Below are positions 33,560-44,640 of a DNA stretch of 64,000 nucleotides, in pieces (the stretch's first letter is position 1; each line of letters opens with the position of its first letter). The translations under genes and the position numbers were made by a program. The notes beneath the pieces are model-generated. The model searched no databases, was not told where the DNA came from, and saw only the letters and a program-made list of their open reading frames with translations. This DNA is from Ariolimax columbianus (Eukaryota; Mollusca; Gastropoda; Stylommatophora; Arionidae): contig JAVGWX010000003.1 of NCBI GenBank assembly GCA_036924085.1, positions 117,932,264 through 117,996,263 of the forward strand, given 5' to 3'.

Positions 33560-35566
33560 GCAAAAAGTGGATAACTAGATTTGTAGTGAAATGTAGAAGA
33601 GCAAAAAATAAAGCATGGAAAAAATATATAGAGGCAGGTAAATCAAAAGAAACATATGTAAAATATTTGGACAAGCAGAACATATCTCAGAAAGCGAATA
33701 AAACAGCAAAAATAGACTTTTAAAAAAAACTTGCTCAGAGGATCAAGACTGACAGTAAAAGCTTCTTCTCTTATGTTAGAAATAAACAAAGAACGAAAGA
33801 CAAAGTGGGCCCTCTCATAGACAGTACAGGGAAAATAATAAGTGAGAATAGGAAGGCAGCTAATCTGCTCAATCAGTACTTTGGCACAGTCTTCACAAAG
33901 GAGGACTGCTCCGAGATCCCAGAGTCTATAGATATTTTTGAAAGAGACATGGATACAGCGGGATTAAGATCAATCTGTATTACAGAGGAAATGGTTTTTA
34001 AAAAATTGGAGGGGCTGAAAGTGAATAAAGTCCAGGTCAAGATGGTATTCATCCAAAATTGCTTTATGAAATAAGAGACCAACTAGCAAAACCATTGGCT
34101 ATATTATGTTCTCAATCACTTACAAAAGGGATTGTTCCATGGGATTGGAAAGATGCAGGAGTGATCCCCTTATTACAAAAAGGCAAAAAATCAGATCCAG
34201 CAAATTATAGACCAGTGAGTTTAACAAGCATAGTCTGTAAATTGTTAGAGTCAATAATCAAAGAAAACATTCTAATGCATTTAGACAAATTTAATCTAAT
34301 TAGAAATAGTCAGCATGGGTTTACTAGAGGGAGATCATGCTTAACAAATCTATTAGAATTCATGGAGGAGGTTACTAAAATCATAGATAAAGGGGAGCCA
34401 GTTGATGTTATTTATCTAGACTTTGCAAAGGCCTTTGATAGAGTACCTCATCAAAGATTATTTCGAAAGTTAAAATCACATGGAATAGGTGGGGAAGTTG
34501 CCAAATGGATTGAAAATTGGTTAACGGGAAGAAGGCAGAGGGTGGGCATAAATAAGGAGTACTCTGAGTGGAGTGAAGTGAAAAGTGGTGTGCCACAGGG
34601 CTCGGTTTAGGGACCAATTTTGTTCTTGATATATATAAATGATTTGGACATTGATTTGTGATCCATGATTGCAAAATTTGCTGATGACACAAAACTATGC
34701 AGTAGTGTCTCATCTAAAGTGGAAGTGGATATATTGACGTCGGATTTAGATAAAATTCGAGAATGGTCTGTAAGCTGGCAAATGGAGTTTAATGTAGATA
34801 AATGTACAGTCATCCACATGGGTAGATCCAATATGGAATATAATTACAGAATGGGAGAAAACAATATTAGAAAGATAGATAAGGAAAGGGACCTAGGGGT
34901 TATAATAGATCATACAGGAAAGGTGAGTGAGCAAGTTAAGATAGCAGTGAAAAAGGCAAATGCAATGTTGGGTATGATAAAAAGAAATATTAAACATAGG
35001 AGCAAGGAAGTGATCGTCAAACTGTTTAAAGCTTTAGTTAGACCTAGATTGGAGTACTGTGTACAGGTGTGGAGTCCTTATCATAGAGGGGACATAAACA
35101 TGCTAGAAAGAATACAAAATAGAGCGACAAAGATGATAGTGGGATTCCAGAATTACAGTTATGAGGAACGACTCAGAAAAACCGGCCTACAGTGTCTAGA
35201 AGAGAGAAGAATTCGTGGTGACTTAATTCAGGTTTATAAGATGATCAGAGGAATCGATAAATTAGACTATAACAAGTTTTTTAAAATACAGCCACCTACA
35301 ATAACACGAGGGCATAGCTACAAGCTGACTAAAGAGAGGTCCAGGTTAGATATTAGGAAATATTTTTTTAGTCAGAGAGTGGTGTCTGCTTGGAATGCAT
35401 TGCCAGGGGAGGTAGTGGAGGCAGGGACAGTTAATGCATTTAAGAATAAACTGGATGCGCATAGCTTTTAGAGCAAGGTGATGTAAATGTAACTGGTTGT
35501 ATACAGACTCTGCAGGGTCTTCTTCACCAGTATAAAGACGTTAAGTTAAGTTAAGTCAAGTTAATG
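33560..35566 (+). mobile_element. CR1/jockey-like LINE, copy 1 (most complete of its family)
   Basis: In order: AKNKAWKKYIEAGKSKETYVKYL (33600), SKSFFSYVRNKQRTKDKVGPLIDSTGKII (33755-33840), NQYFGTVFTKED (33875), ITEEMVFKKLEGLKVNKV (33980), then after a frameshift LAKPLAILCSQSL (34085), ANYRPVSLTSIVCKLLESIIK (34200), SQHGFTRGRSCLTNLLEF (34310), palm VIYLDFAKAFDRVPHQRL (34405), VKSGVPQGS (34580), FADDTKLCSS (34676) and the thumb/C-terminal region LEYCVQVWSPY (35050) to NAFKNKLD (35430). A shift near 34050 and a stop near 34610 disable it. It ends cgttaagttaagttaagtc, a short (AAGTT)n tail. The 5' endonuclease is missing. Confidence 0.92.
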
Positions 35567-35992
35567 GCTCTGTTGTCCTCTAAATAGCAGTTTTAACTTT
35601 ACATTCAAGTTGATTTATTTGAAGTTCCACAATTTTTTCAATGCAATGAAAGCTCCTCTCATTTTCTGTACCCTTAACCAGATACCCTTTTCTGTAGCCC
35701 TTCTGTGAGTAAGGTTTCTCCCAACTTGATGTGAATATTGTCAACTGTGCTTATTCTGAGAGTTTCAGTTTTCTCTCTATGGATTTATACCTCCTATTAT
35801 TGTGGCCATGCCTCGAGTTGCTTCTGCAGTTGATTTTGACCGTCTGATAGGACAGCCATCGAAAAATTCCTGGTCCTCTGCTTCTTCAAATTTCAAATGG
35901 AGCATATCCTCATCAGTCTTTTGAATTAGCTTAGTAAACTTTTGAGGCCCACCAAGTGTCTGAGCAGCTTTTTTCATAATCATGAAACTAAT

Positions 35993-36277
35993 CTCATCAT
36001 CATTAGCTCTTTCCATCTTGCCAGATGATAGTAATTGTGCTTTGAAAAGGTATGCAACTACAGTCAATGATGGTAACGAATGTGACTCATAAGACCAATC
36101 CAGACAGAGAAGCATCTTCCACAGTGTGTGCAAGAAAAATCAGGACTGTCTGCGTGTCTTCTCAAACTCTGAGTCTTTCGCCTATCAGCAATCAGTATCT
36201 CCTTTGTCTGTATTCCATGCTTAATCATGCCCCTCCATGTAACACGATCCATGGCATCCTGTTCCCATGATTACAAA
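35993..36277 (-). mobile_element. LINE 3' end encoding a C2H2-type finger, with 12-bp target duplication
   Basis: CATGAAACTAAT occurs at 35981-35992 and 36278-36289, bounding 285 bp. On the minus strand the insert reads DRVTWRGMIKHGI then FSCTHCGRCFSVWIGLMSHIRYH, a C-x2-C-x12-H-x3/4-H finger that closes the ORF of several animal LINE families. The 3' tail is taatgatgatgag, close to the atgatgatga tail of the RTE-like copies. Without it the SR2-like palm region rejoins. Confidence 0.85.
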
Positions 36278-37176
36278 CATGAAACTAATACGCAATGATG
36301 AATTTCTTTCCACACTTTATTTAGCTATTACTTGCAGAGTTACTATCTGGTTCGTACAAGATCTATTTTGTCAAAAGCCTGCCTGTTCCTTTTTCGAAGT
36401 TGTGTTCATTGCATTTTTAAATCTCTCAACTACAATTCCGGTCAGTATCTTTCAAAGCACTGTTAGTAGCATTACCCATCTATAATTAGTACACAGTTGT
36501 AGATCATCCTTCTTTGACAATTTTATCAAATAACCTTCCCTCCAATCAGATCAAATTTCTTCACATCTCCAGATCTTCCTTTGCCGGCTAAACAAGTTTG
36601 GTGGAAGCATTGACATCCACCTTATCCACCTGGATACCATCTTGGCCAGTATATTTGACATTTTTCAGTTGTATTATAGATTCTCTTACTTCCTCACTGT
36701 TCGATTTTTCACAGTGTACCTGCTGGTCCACTTCCAATGGTTGTATATCTGGGATGTCTTGCAGGGCTGGTCTATTCAAGAGCTCTCTGATCAGTGCTCA
36801 GCCCATCTCTCCACTTGTTCATTCATGTTGGTAATTATCTTACTTTTATTTTTAGTGTAGCCATATATTTTTGTGTATTTACCTGTTAGTTTCCTAGTGA
36901 TGTCGCTGAAGTAATTTATATTTCCATTTGTATCTTTCACAGTACTCACCAACTCATCAGTATATTTCTTATTGTCCTTTCTGATGCTCGTCCTCACCTC
37001 TGTGTGGGCGGGAGCGTATATTTCTTGAACTTTGATAATAATACCTCTGGTTTTACAATTATTCAGGTTTGTTTTCCTTAACTCCCTTTACTTTATCTTA
37101 GTTAAGGTGCAGTAGTCATCCATGCCTTGTCTTGTGTCAACATATTTTATTCTCCAGGACTTCTCTGCAGGTATCA

Positions 37177-37177
<1 letters not shown>

Positions 37178-37244
<67 letters not shown>
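37178..37244. repeat. (TA)n microsatellite within SR2-like LINE
   Basis: An essentially pure TA run lies between the endonuclease half and the linker of the minus-strand SR2-like LINE, in place of the missing endonuclease C-terminal half. Confidence 0.95.
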
Positions 37245-37249
<5 letters not shown>

Positions 37250-37926
37250 TTTAAAAATATATAGTATCCAGCTTTTGTCTTGTCCATGACATATTTAAGT
37301 TTGTAGTAGAAGTTTTCCCTTCACTGATTCATCCTTCTCATTTGTAGGTAAATAATATTGTAGGACATTACACTTTATATTCTTTATTGCGGTTTAAATG
37401 TAACTAGTAAAATTCTAGGTCCTATTTCTTGCCATTCAATGAGTGTCTTTTGCACTACTCGTGACAAAGTAAAGGCCACCCGTTCAGCATGGTGTTGTCA
37501 TTTTCCTTACTGTGTGCAGAGCTCAATTTTACTTTTAACAGCTTCCTTTCACCTTGTACCAGCAAAAGCCAGTATGTCAACTTCATAATTTCTAATCTCT
37601 GCATCTATCTGTTGCTATTTCCCTGTTCATTAATCATACAAACATTCCAACTACGAATCTTGGAGCCAAGTTTAGATGAAATTGCTATTTCACTGTTGTG
37701 TAATCCTTTTATCTTTTCTCTCCATCTATGTGCAGTCTACTCTTTATAGACATCAGTGTTCTCTGAAGTTTTATTGGCCTAGGATTTCATCGTAATGAGG
37801 TGGCGGACCCCAACATGAACCCTTGTCTGTCGTTTTACATATCATGTTTTGTAAGAGTACCATTATACTCTTTCATGCCATATATTGTTTCTCAGCCAAC
37901 TAATCTTTGCTTTTGTATAAATTTCA

Positions 37927-38286
37927 GGATCAAGATGCTGAGCAGCGCATGAGCTGCAGCTGTCAGCAAGGGACCCATAGCTGACTGCTAGCGTCAGGAC
38001 CAGCGAACCAGAGCTGCAAAGACCCTTCTACACCTCCACGCCATGATCCTGGATAACAGATAAAACAGCAGGCTGACTAAGGAGAAGGAATCGAAGAGGG
38101 AAGGCTAGTCCGGCACTAAAAAAATGCCTGTTGAAGTTGGATGTGTTGACCGAAAGGTGTAAATATCGCAGTCAATCTGTAAACTACGACAACGCATTCC
38201 ATTCTCCGAACTACATCCTGCTACTTGCAAAGCTCTTTTCAGGGCTTGGTAGCGGGAGATTGAGAACAAACAACGAAGAGGAAGAA
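37927..38286 (+). mobile_element. SINE-like element, copy 4, with 12-bp target duplication
   Basis: GTATAAATTTCA is present at 37915-37926 and 38287-38298, giving a 360-bp insert. It begins ggatcaagatgctgagcagc and ends gaacaaacaacgaagaggaagaa, so the tail is GAA-type. It aligns along its length with 13493-13847. With that copy it defines the full-length family (355-360 bp). Confidence 0.87.
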
Positions 38287-38314
38287 GTATAAATTTCACT
38301 ATTTATCTTTGCGG

Positions 38315-38620
38315 GTCTACCTCAGTGAGGATACTGTCATTCGATTATTTTTCTATCCAACTCACTCGTTTCCTTCTACTGTAGCACAACATGTTAAAGC
38401 CTTTTTCAACTTTCTCTAGTAGAGTTCATATGAAAACCTCATGTAGTGTAATTGGTCATACAAGACTAGAGCTTATTCTTCCCCTTAGTTCTATCTTGAT
38501 ATTCTTTGTGGTTAGCAATTTCTGTTTTCCTCTGAAGGCCTTATTACCATTGCAATCCTCATCTTATTTTTTTTTACATAATTTCATGGAGTGAATTTTC
38601 TACATATTTTTACTGATGCT
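38315..38620 (-). mobile_element. RTE-type LINE fragment (minus strand)
   Basis: On the minus strand it reads KAFRGKQKLLTTKNIKIELRGRIS at about 38545-38475, then FNMLCYSRRKRVSWIEK at about 38400-38345. These match AFCEKQKIITTNNI and FDMWCYCRMQRMSWTEK in the plus-strand copy at 46180-46390. Upstream and downstream parts are absent. Confidence 0.7.
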
Positions 38621-40000
38621 CATATTCCATTATGTGGCTTCTACATGTGAGCCTATAGGAACTATATATATTTATCATTAAAGTTGCAACTTAGGTGGAA
38701 ATTATTCACTTATCGAACAGTATCAATACATCATACACCCATTCACAAACTGGATATGTGTCCTGATATAACTAAAAGACTGGCTGAAGAGAATGTACGT
38801 TTACTTCGAAATTATGTTACTGCTAGTCTGACATACATTTCGTGAGTAAAAGTAAAAGGCTGTTTAAGTTCAAGAAGCACTACACGTATATATAACGCAT
38901 TATATGTGATACTGGCGCAAATACACAATAAAGGTTGTTTTTTGTTTTTTTAAATACCCGCTCTTGCACAAGTACTACAAGTTGTAGTCGAAACTCAAGT
39001 GCCGTGAACAAACTTACAAAGTCTCTAAGTAAGAATTGTTGTAAAGTAATTCTAGTATATTAATCGTGCATGTTCTACACATAGAATCATATATCTACTT
39101 ATACTACTACTAAACTATGGCTTAATAAGTTAATTGCCAGCACATTTTATAGATTACAAATACTACAAACTACAAATACAATGGACGATGGTAAAGATTA
39201 CTAATACTAATAATAATGCTACGTCTACATCACATGCCGGTAATCGGTATACTCAGTATAGGGTGTTACTTGTAGCAGGAACAACATGTACTGGAACACC
39301 ATAGTAGAAGACTAGAAGAAAAGTCACGCAAAATAGACACAGTTACACACACACATACACACACACTGTTGAGTACACTCAGTACAATACTGACTTCAGT
39401 GACTACACATAACATTTTTCATGACTTACGAAACGAAGTTACTTACCCAATGACCCATGCCATGATTGTTCGCTGCTACTTTTAACACCAAAGCAAATCA
39501 TTAAAAGTTGCGCAGCAATTTACACTTATTAAATATAAATGAAATGTATATTAAGTTTAAACAAACTATATTAATAATATATTACTATTAGAACTAGTTA
39601 GAAATACTTTAACCCGTTACCAAGAAGGATATAGATTTACCGGATACGAGTTTGTTTATGGTGATGGATCGATTACTTCCCACTAGAATTGCATACAAGA
39701 AGAGGTCGAGTGGTTGTATCTGTCTGTACACGACCTACTCCAGCAATTAGGCCTGAGTGGGCAATCATGATCATTAAAAACAGTGCAATAAAACCCCTTT
39801 GGGCAAATTGCTGAAAAGACCTCAAGCTGGCCGTGGTACACCCGCAGTAGACAATAGAATGTTGGGTAGTTTGGAGAGGTTGTATACAACTGAAATTGTT
39901 TCATCATCACCTGAACTAACTACTTGACGGAATGAATTATACTGCACTCAGATAAGAAACCGGGCTCTCGCCCAGAAGGCTTAAGGTTTATTTTCTTCGT
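38621..40000. other. no gene recognised
   Basis: AT-rich unique sequence with a short CA-type run near 39345-39366. The frame at 39683-39910 (minus) shows no family features. Confidence 0.45.
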
Positions 40001-40245
40001 TCTTTTTCAATCTTCCGTAACCATTGTCTGAAAAGGGGCTTTGGAAGTAGCTGGATGCTGTCCAGAGAACGGAATGCGTTGTGTCGTAATTTACAGCTTG
40101 GCTGCGCCTTTCGTTCCGATATATCAGTATCAGCAAGCATTGTTCATTTGTTGAGTACCGGGTTAGCCTTCCCTCTTCGATCCCTTCTCATTAGCCAGTC
40201 TGTTCTGGTGCAGTCTGTTATGCAGAATCACCGCAACCAAAAACC
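40001..40245 (-). mobile_element. SINE-like element, copy 5 (partial)
   Basis: It matches the 13493-13847 family inverted: aatcttccgtaacc, gtccagagaacggaatgcgt, tttacagcttggctgcg, then the gttgagtacc and agccagtctg segments. The GAACGAAGAAAATAA tail lies at the left edge. The 5' third of the family consensus is missing at the right. Confidence 0.75.
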
Positions 40246-40862
40246 GTCAAAATGAGAATGACATTTTGGAGTTGTGACCAAATGTCCCGCTCCCATTATA
40301 GTGGGAACCGAAAGGGCAGAACACTATCTAGGTCGTTCATGCACACGAGCTCGAATACGGATAAGCCGTCCGTATAATTCGTTTTCAAGAGGGACAAGAA
40401 ATGGAATTGCACGCAGAAGTAGTTCAGATCTCTTTCTACTGATGGTTGACGTTTGTTGTATTAATTGTTTATTCTTCTGTTTGACATAATTTGACTTCAT
40501 AATCGGTATTACCTGTATTTGCAGTATTTCCCTTTACTGCGATGATATCGGGGTTCGCATGTCAGGGTCACCGCTTCGATTATTTAACGAGATTGTCAGC
40601 TTAATAGATGCCACATCACCAAGGTAAATATACGGTCTTATAACTAAAAGGATACCCCTCACGGCTTGTATTTGAAAATGGTGGGGCTCTCCAAAATAGG
40701 ACAAGCAGAAATAACAAGCAGCAACAACAGCAGCTGAAGATTTCCTGTTCAGAGAACAGGGAGGTCAAAGAACTCATTGCGGAGAAAAGTATTTAAAAAA
40801 GCAGTGGGATTGTCATTCACGCGAGTTAAGACAATTCCTAATTGTGAACGATAACAACTGAT
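40246..40862. other. no gene recognised
   Basis: Unique sequence. Short open frames at 40055 and 40274 have no recognisable features. Confidence 0.4.
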
Positions 40863-41179
40863 TTAACTTAACGTCTTTGTACTGGTTTAGAAGACTCTGC
40901 AGAGTCTGTAAACAATCAGTTTCTTATACATTCACTTTGTCTAAAAATATCTATGCACATTTAATCTATTCTTGAATGCATTAATTGACCCTGCCTACAC
41001 TATTTCCCGTGGCAATGAATTCCAAGCATTTGATTCTTTAACTAAAAAAGTATGTCCTGGTATCTAATCTGGACATATCTTTAATTAGTGTGAGGCTGTG
41101 CCCTCTTGTTCTTGTAGGCGGCTGCATTTGGGGAAAAAACTTGTTAGTCTAATTTATTATTTCCTTTGGTTATCTACAC

Positions 41180-43158
41180 AAAAGAGGACTGTTCCAAGAT
41201 CCCAAAGCCTATAGATATTTTTTAAAAAGAGACATGGATACAGCGGGATTAAGATCAATCTGTATTACAGGGGAAATGGTTTTTAAAAAATTGGAGGGGT
41301 TGAAAGTGAATAAAGTCCAGGTCAAAATGGTATTCATCCAAAATTGCTGTATGAAATTAGAGACCAACTAGCAAAACCACTGGCTATATTATGTTCTCAA
41401 TCACTTACAAAAGGGTTTGCTCCACGGGATTGGAAAGATGCAGGAGTGATCCCCTTATTCAAAAAATGAAAAAAATCAGATCCAGCAAATTATAGACCGG
41501 TGAGTTTAACGAGCATATTCTGTAAATTGTTGGAGTCAATAATCAAAGAAAACATTGTAATGCATTTAGACAAATTTAATCTAATTAGAAATAGTCAGCA
41601 TGGGTTTACTAGATGGAGATCATGCTTAACAAATCTATTAGAATTCATGGAGGAGGTTACTAAAATCATAGATAAAGGGGAGCCAGTGGACGTTATTTAT
41701 CTAGACTTTGCAAAGGCCTTTGATAGAGTACCTCATCAAAGATTATTTCGAAAGTTAAAATCACATGGAATAGGTGGGGAAGTTGCCAAATGGATTGAAA
41801 ATTGGTTAACGGGAAGAAGGTAGAGGGTGAGCATAAATAAGGAGTACTCTGAGTGGTGTGAAGTGAAAAGTGGTGTGCCACAGGGCTCAATTTTGTTCTT
41901 GATATATATAAATGATTTGGACATTGATATGGGATCCATGATTGCAAAATTTGCTGATGACACAAAACTATGCAGTAGTGTCTCATCTAAAGCGGAAGTG
42001 GATATATTGATGTCGGATTTAGACCAAATTCGGGAATGGTCTGTAAGCTGGCAAATAAAGTTTAATGTAGATAAATGTACAGTCATCCACATGGGTAGAT
42101 CCAATATGGAATATAATTACAGAATGGGAGAAAACAATATTAGAAAGATAAATAAGGAAAGGGATCTAGGGGTTATAACAGATCATACAGGAAAGGTGAG
42201 TGAGCAAGTTAAGGTAGCAGTGATGTTAGGTATGATAAAAAGAAATATTATACATAGGAGCAAGGAAGTGATCGTCAAACTGTATAAAGCTTTAGTTAGA
42301 CCTAGATTGGAGTAATGTGTACAGGTGTGGAGTACTTATCATAGATGGGATATAAACATGCTGGAATGAATTCAAAATAGAGCGACAAAGATGATAGTGG
42401 TATTCCAGAATTACAGTTATGAGGAACGACTCAGAAAAACCGGCCTACAGTGTCTCGAAGAGATAATTCGTGGTGACTTAATACAGGCTTATAAGATGAT
42501 CAGAGGAATGGATAAATTAGACTATAACAAGTTTTTTTTTAAATACAGCCACCCACAATAACAAGAGGGCATAGCTACAAGCTGACTAAAGAGAGGTCCA
42601 GATTCTTCTTCTTCTTCTTCGTACGCAGTCAGACAGTAACCATTATTTTTTTCGAAAAAAGCGGCGGTCATCCTAAGGCTGTCGACATGCCATAGAGCTT
42701 GTCTTGCAATTCCACTGGTGATGGCCACATCTGCTCTCTCTGATCCTCGTATGTCGGGCAGTTCTGCAGCAGATTGTCAGCGGTCATTTTACCAGTACCG
42801 CACGGGCATTCGTCGGTGCCACCTATCTTTAATTTGCTAAATAGGTGGTACATCAGTCTATTGTGGCCAGTGCGAAGTCTGAAGACAACGACCTGCTCTC
42901 TTCTGTTCAACTGGTAATAGGCATCGTTTTTGGGGTCCAGATTAGATATTAGGGAAATATTTTTTTAGTCAGAGAGTGGTGTCTGCTTGGAATGCATTGC
43001 CAGGGGAGGTAGTGGAGGCATGGACAGTTAATGTATTTAAGAATGAACTGGATGCATAGCTTTTAGAGCAAGGTGATGTAAATGTACAGTTACTAACTGG
43101 TTGTATACAGACTCTGCAGGGTCTTCTAAACCAGTATAAAGACGTTAAGTTAAGTTAA
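41180..43158 (+). mobile_element. CR1/jockey-like LINE, copy 2 (inserted into an inverted relative)
   Basis: It starts at a point equivalent to TKEDCSEIPE of copy 1 and keeps LTSIFCKLLESIIK (41500), SQHGFTRWRSCLTNLLEF (41595), VIYLDFAKAFDRVPHQRL (41693), VKSGVPQGS (41860), YINDLDIDMGSMIAKFADDTKL (41905-41970) and the C-terminal part to the (AAGTT)n tail at 43158. In-frame stops occur near 41467, 41821 and 42313. Only AC is shared at the two junctions, in keeping with the short or absent target duplications known for CR1. A 329-bp I-like module interrupts it at 42605-42933. Confidence 0.9.
42605..42933 (-). mobile_element. I/Nimb-like LINE 3' module, 329 bp, with 10-bp target duplication
   Basis: GGTCCAGATT occurs at 42595-42604 and 42934-42943. 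On the minus strand the insert starts at a point equal to CCAAAAACGATGCC and encodes YYQLNRREQVVVFRLRTGHNRLMYHLFSKLKIGG, CPCGTGKMTADNLLQNCPTYEDQREQMWPS and FFEKNNGYCLTAY, ending in (GAA)n. It has the same length and nearly the same 5' start as 27741-28069. Confidence 0.9.
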
Positions 43159-43322
43159 ACCTGTATTAAATCACCTCAAATTCTTCTCTTTTTAAAAAAC
43201 GGTATAACGGTTTTTCTGAGTAACTATAATTTTGCAATCCCACTATCAGTTGTGTCGCTCTGCTCTGTATCCTGTCCAGCATGTTTATGTCTCATATACG
43301 ATAAGGACTCCACAACTGGTTT

Positions 43323-44640
43323 AGCCACACCACACATATTCCTTTAGCTCTCCTATTGTCGATTACTATGCCCTGTAGATACGCGACAGAAGCCCTGTAA
43401 CATCTCGCCAATTAGGTAACAAGGATTTCCTGATACCATCAAGTTCAATTTGTATTTCGAAGTTTTTAAAAAAATCGTATTTTGTTGACCACCACACCTA
43501 AAGACGGTAAGGGGTGTCTCGTACTGATTCCATTGTTTATTTTACATTTTCATGTTTAAATTGTGAAATATTCTCAATTGTTTAGTTCGAGTTTACCTTG
43601 TAAATGTAAACAAAATTAACTTATTTAATTGACAACTGTTGTTAATATACAAAGCAGTAATATTGAATGTGTCTACATATTTCTGTACAATAACAATGTA
43701 AGTTTAAAGTTATTATACAATTGTAAATTTCACTGTCTTTTGAGAGCTATAAATGCGACTTATCATGAAGTAATATGACAAAGTCTCAGTGATCAACAGA
43801 AGCTGTCTTTTTAAAGCGAATTTACTATTTAGTCCTTTCTGCTAAAAAAGTTATTGGTGTCTTAGAATCGCGAACACAAAAGGGGGAGTGGCATCACGTT
43901 ACGCCGGGTAAACTATCGAAGTGTGAACCTGCCTTCAGAAAAGACGAGCTAAGGTATATCATATTTAAGTGGTCGTGCCAATACTCGCAATAGTAATATA
44001 ATTTATAATAGATGAATTTAAGTACTCGTGAAACTATTGTATTTATATAATATTTATTTGTGAACAAAAATTGAGACCAAATAATGAAATATTAATTATT
44101 GATTTTTTTAAACTAAGCATACGTGTTGTAGTTGTGTGACTTGCGTCGGTGAAGTAATTCAATGTATTGTCATATATGGTACTAAATTAATGTGCTTTGT
44201 ATTTACTATATTATATATGTGGAATTGTTACGTGCGTTTGATAAACAACTATTGAATTTAACTATTAAATTTAAAAGCAAGTACACATTTTTGATTCATT
44301 ATATTTTTTTCTTGATCTGTAATCAAAGTAAGCAGCATTTGAATGCAGCATCCACTTAGACATTACAATGGAATGCAGCTATGTTTTTATTCCCAGGATG
44401 CCAATTAATAGCAGAAAAGATGGGTTTTATGTAACAAAATAAATACTGAGTATGATGGACAATGGGCATCAGTGGAAGAACATAAGTAATGAACAGGAAA
44501 GGACCAGGTGTAGCAAAATTTAAAAAATGAAATAGATAGGAAATGTAAGATAGCACAAGAGAACTTGTGAAAGAAGAGCTGTGATGAAATTGAAGATTTA
44601 AATAGAAGAGGGAGGCCAGATCTGATATGCAAGAAATCAA
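43323..44640. other. no gene recognised
   Basis: AT-rich unique sequence. No coding or repeat structure can be supported. Confidence 0.45.

Larger units (their letters stand above)
35575..37850 (-). mobile_element. SR2-like LINE, copy 3 (minus strand, EEP to RT, interrupted)
   Basis: Reading leftward from about 37690: IRSWNV of the APE-type endonuclease, VAFTLS and IEWQEIGPRILLVTFK (37490-37395), YYKLKYVMDKTKAGYY (37295-37250), then a (TA)n run where the second half of the endonuclease should be. The linker follows (VRTSIRKDNKKYTDELVSTVKD, TRKLTGKYTKIYG, QVERWAEH, 37000-36790), then LNRPALQDIPDIQPLEVD (36780) and RT fragments NYR, EQAGF.QNRSC (36380). A degenerate palm DYEKAAQTLGGPQKFTKLIQ (35975-35915) is followed by EDQEFFD with a frameshift at the FADD site (about 35850). 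A 285-bp insert with 12-bp target duplication interrupts it at 35993-36277. Confidence 0.85.
40863..43322 (-). mobile_element. CR1/jockey-like LINE, minus-strand relic split into two pieces
   Basis: The pieces 40863-41179 and 43159-43322 are both minus strand. Joined, they read continuously as the C-terminal region of the CR1-like family: HMLDRIQSRATQLIVGLQNYSYSEKP on the right-hand piece, then GDLIQ, a junction, and NNKLD, RTRGHSLT and LGIHCHGK on the left-hand piece. The left end is the aacttaacg (AAGTT)n tail. A plus-strand copy of the same family separates the pieces (41180-43158). Confidence 0.82.

Noticed and set aside
35777..36133. 118-codon minus-strand ORF as a novel host protein
   Set aside because: It crosses the edge of a 285-bp insertion and then follows decayed SR2-like RT sequence (DYEK, PQKFTKLIQ, EDQEFFD) before a frameshift.
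40863..43158. Twin-priming 5' inversion of a CR1-like LINE
   Set aside because: The inverted left piece contains the 3' tail of the element, and its missing part lies at 43159-43322, so it is a separate older copy with a nested insertion.
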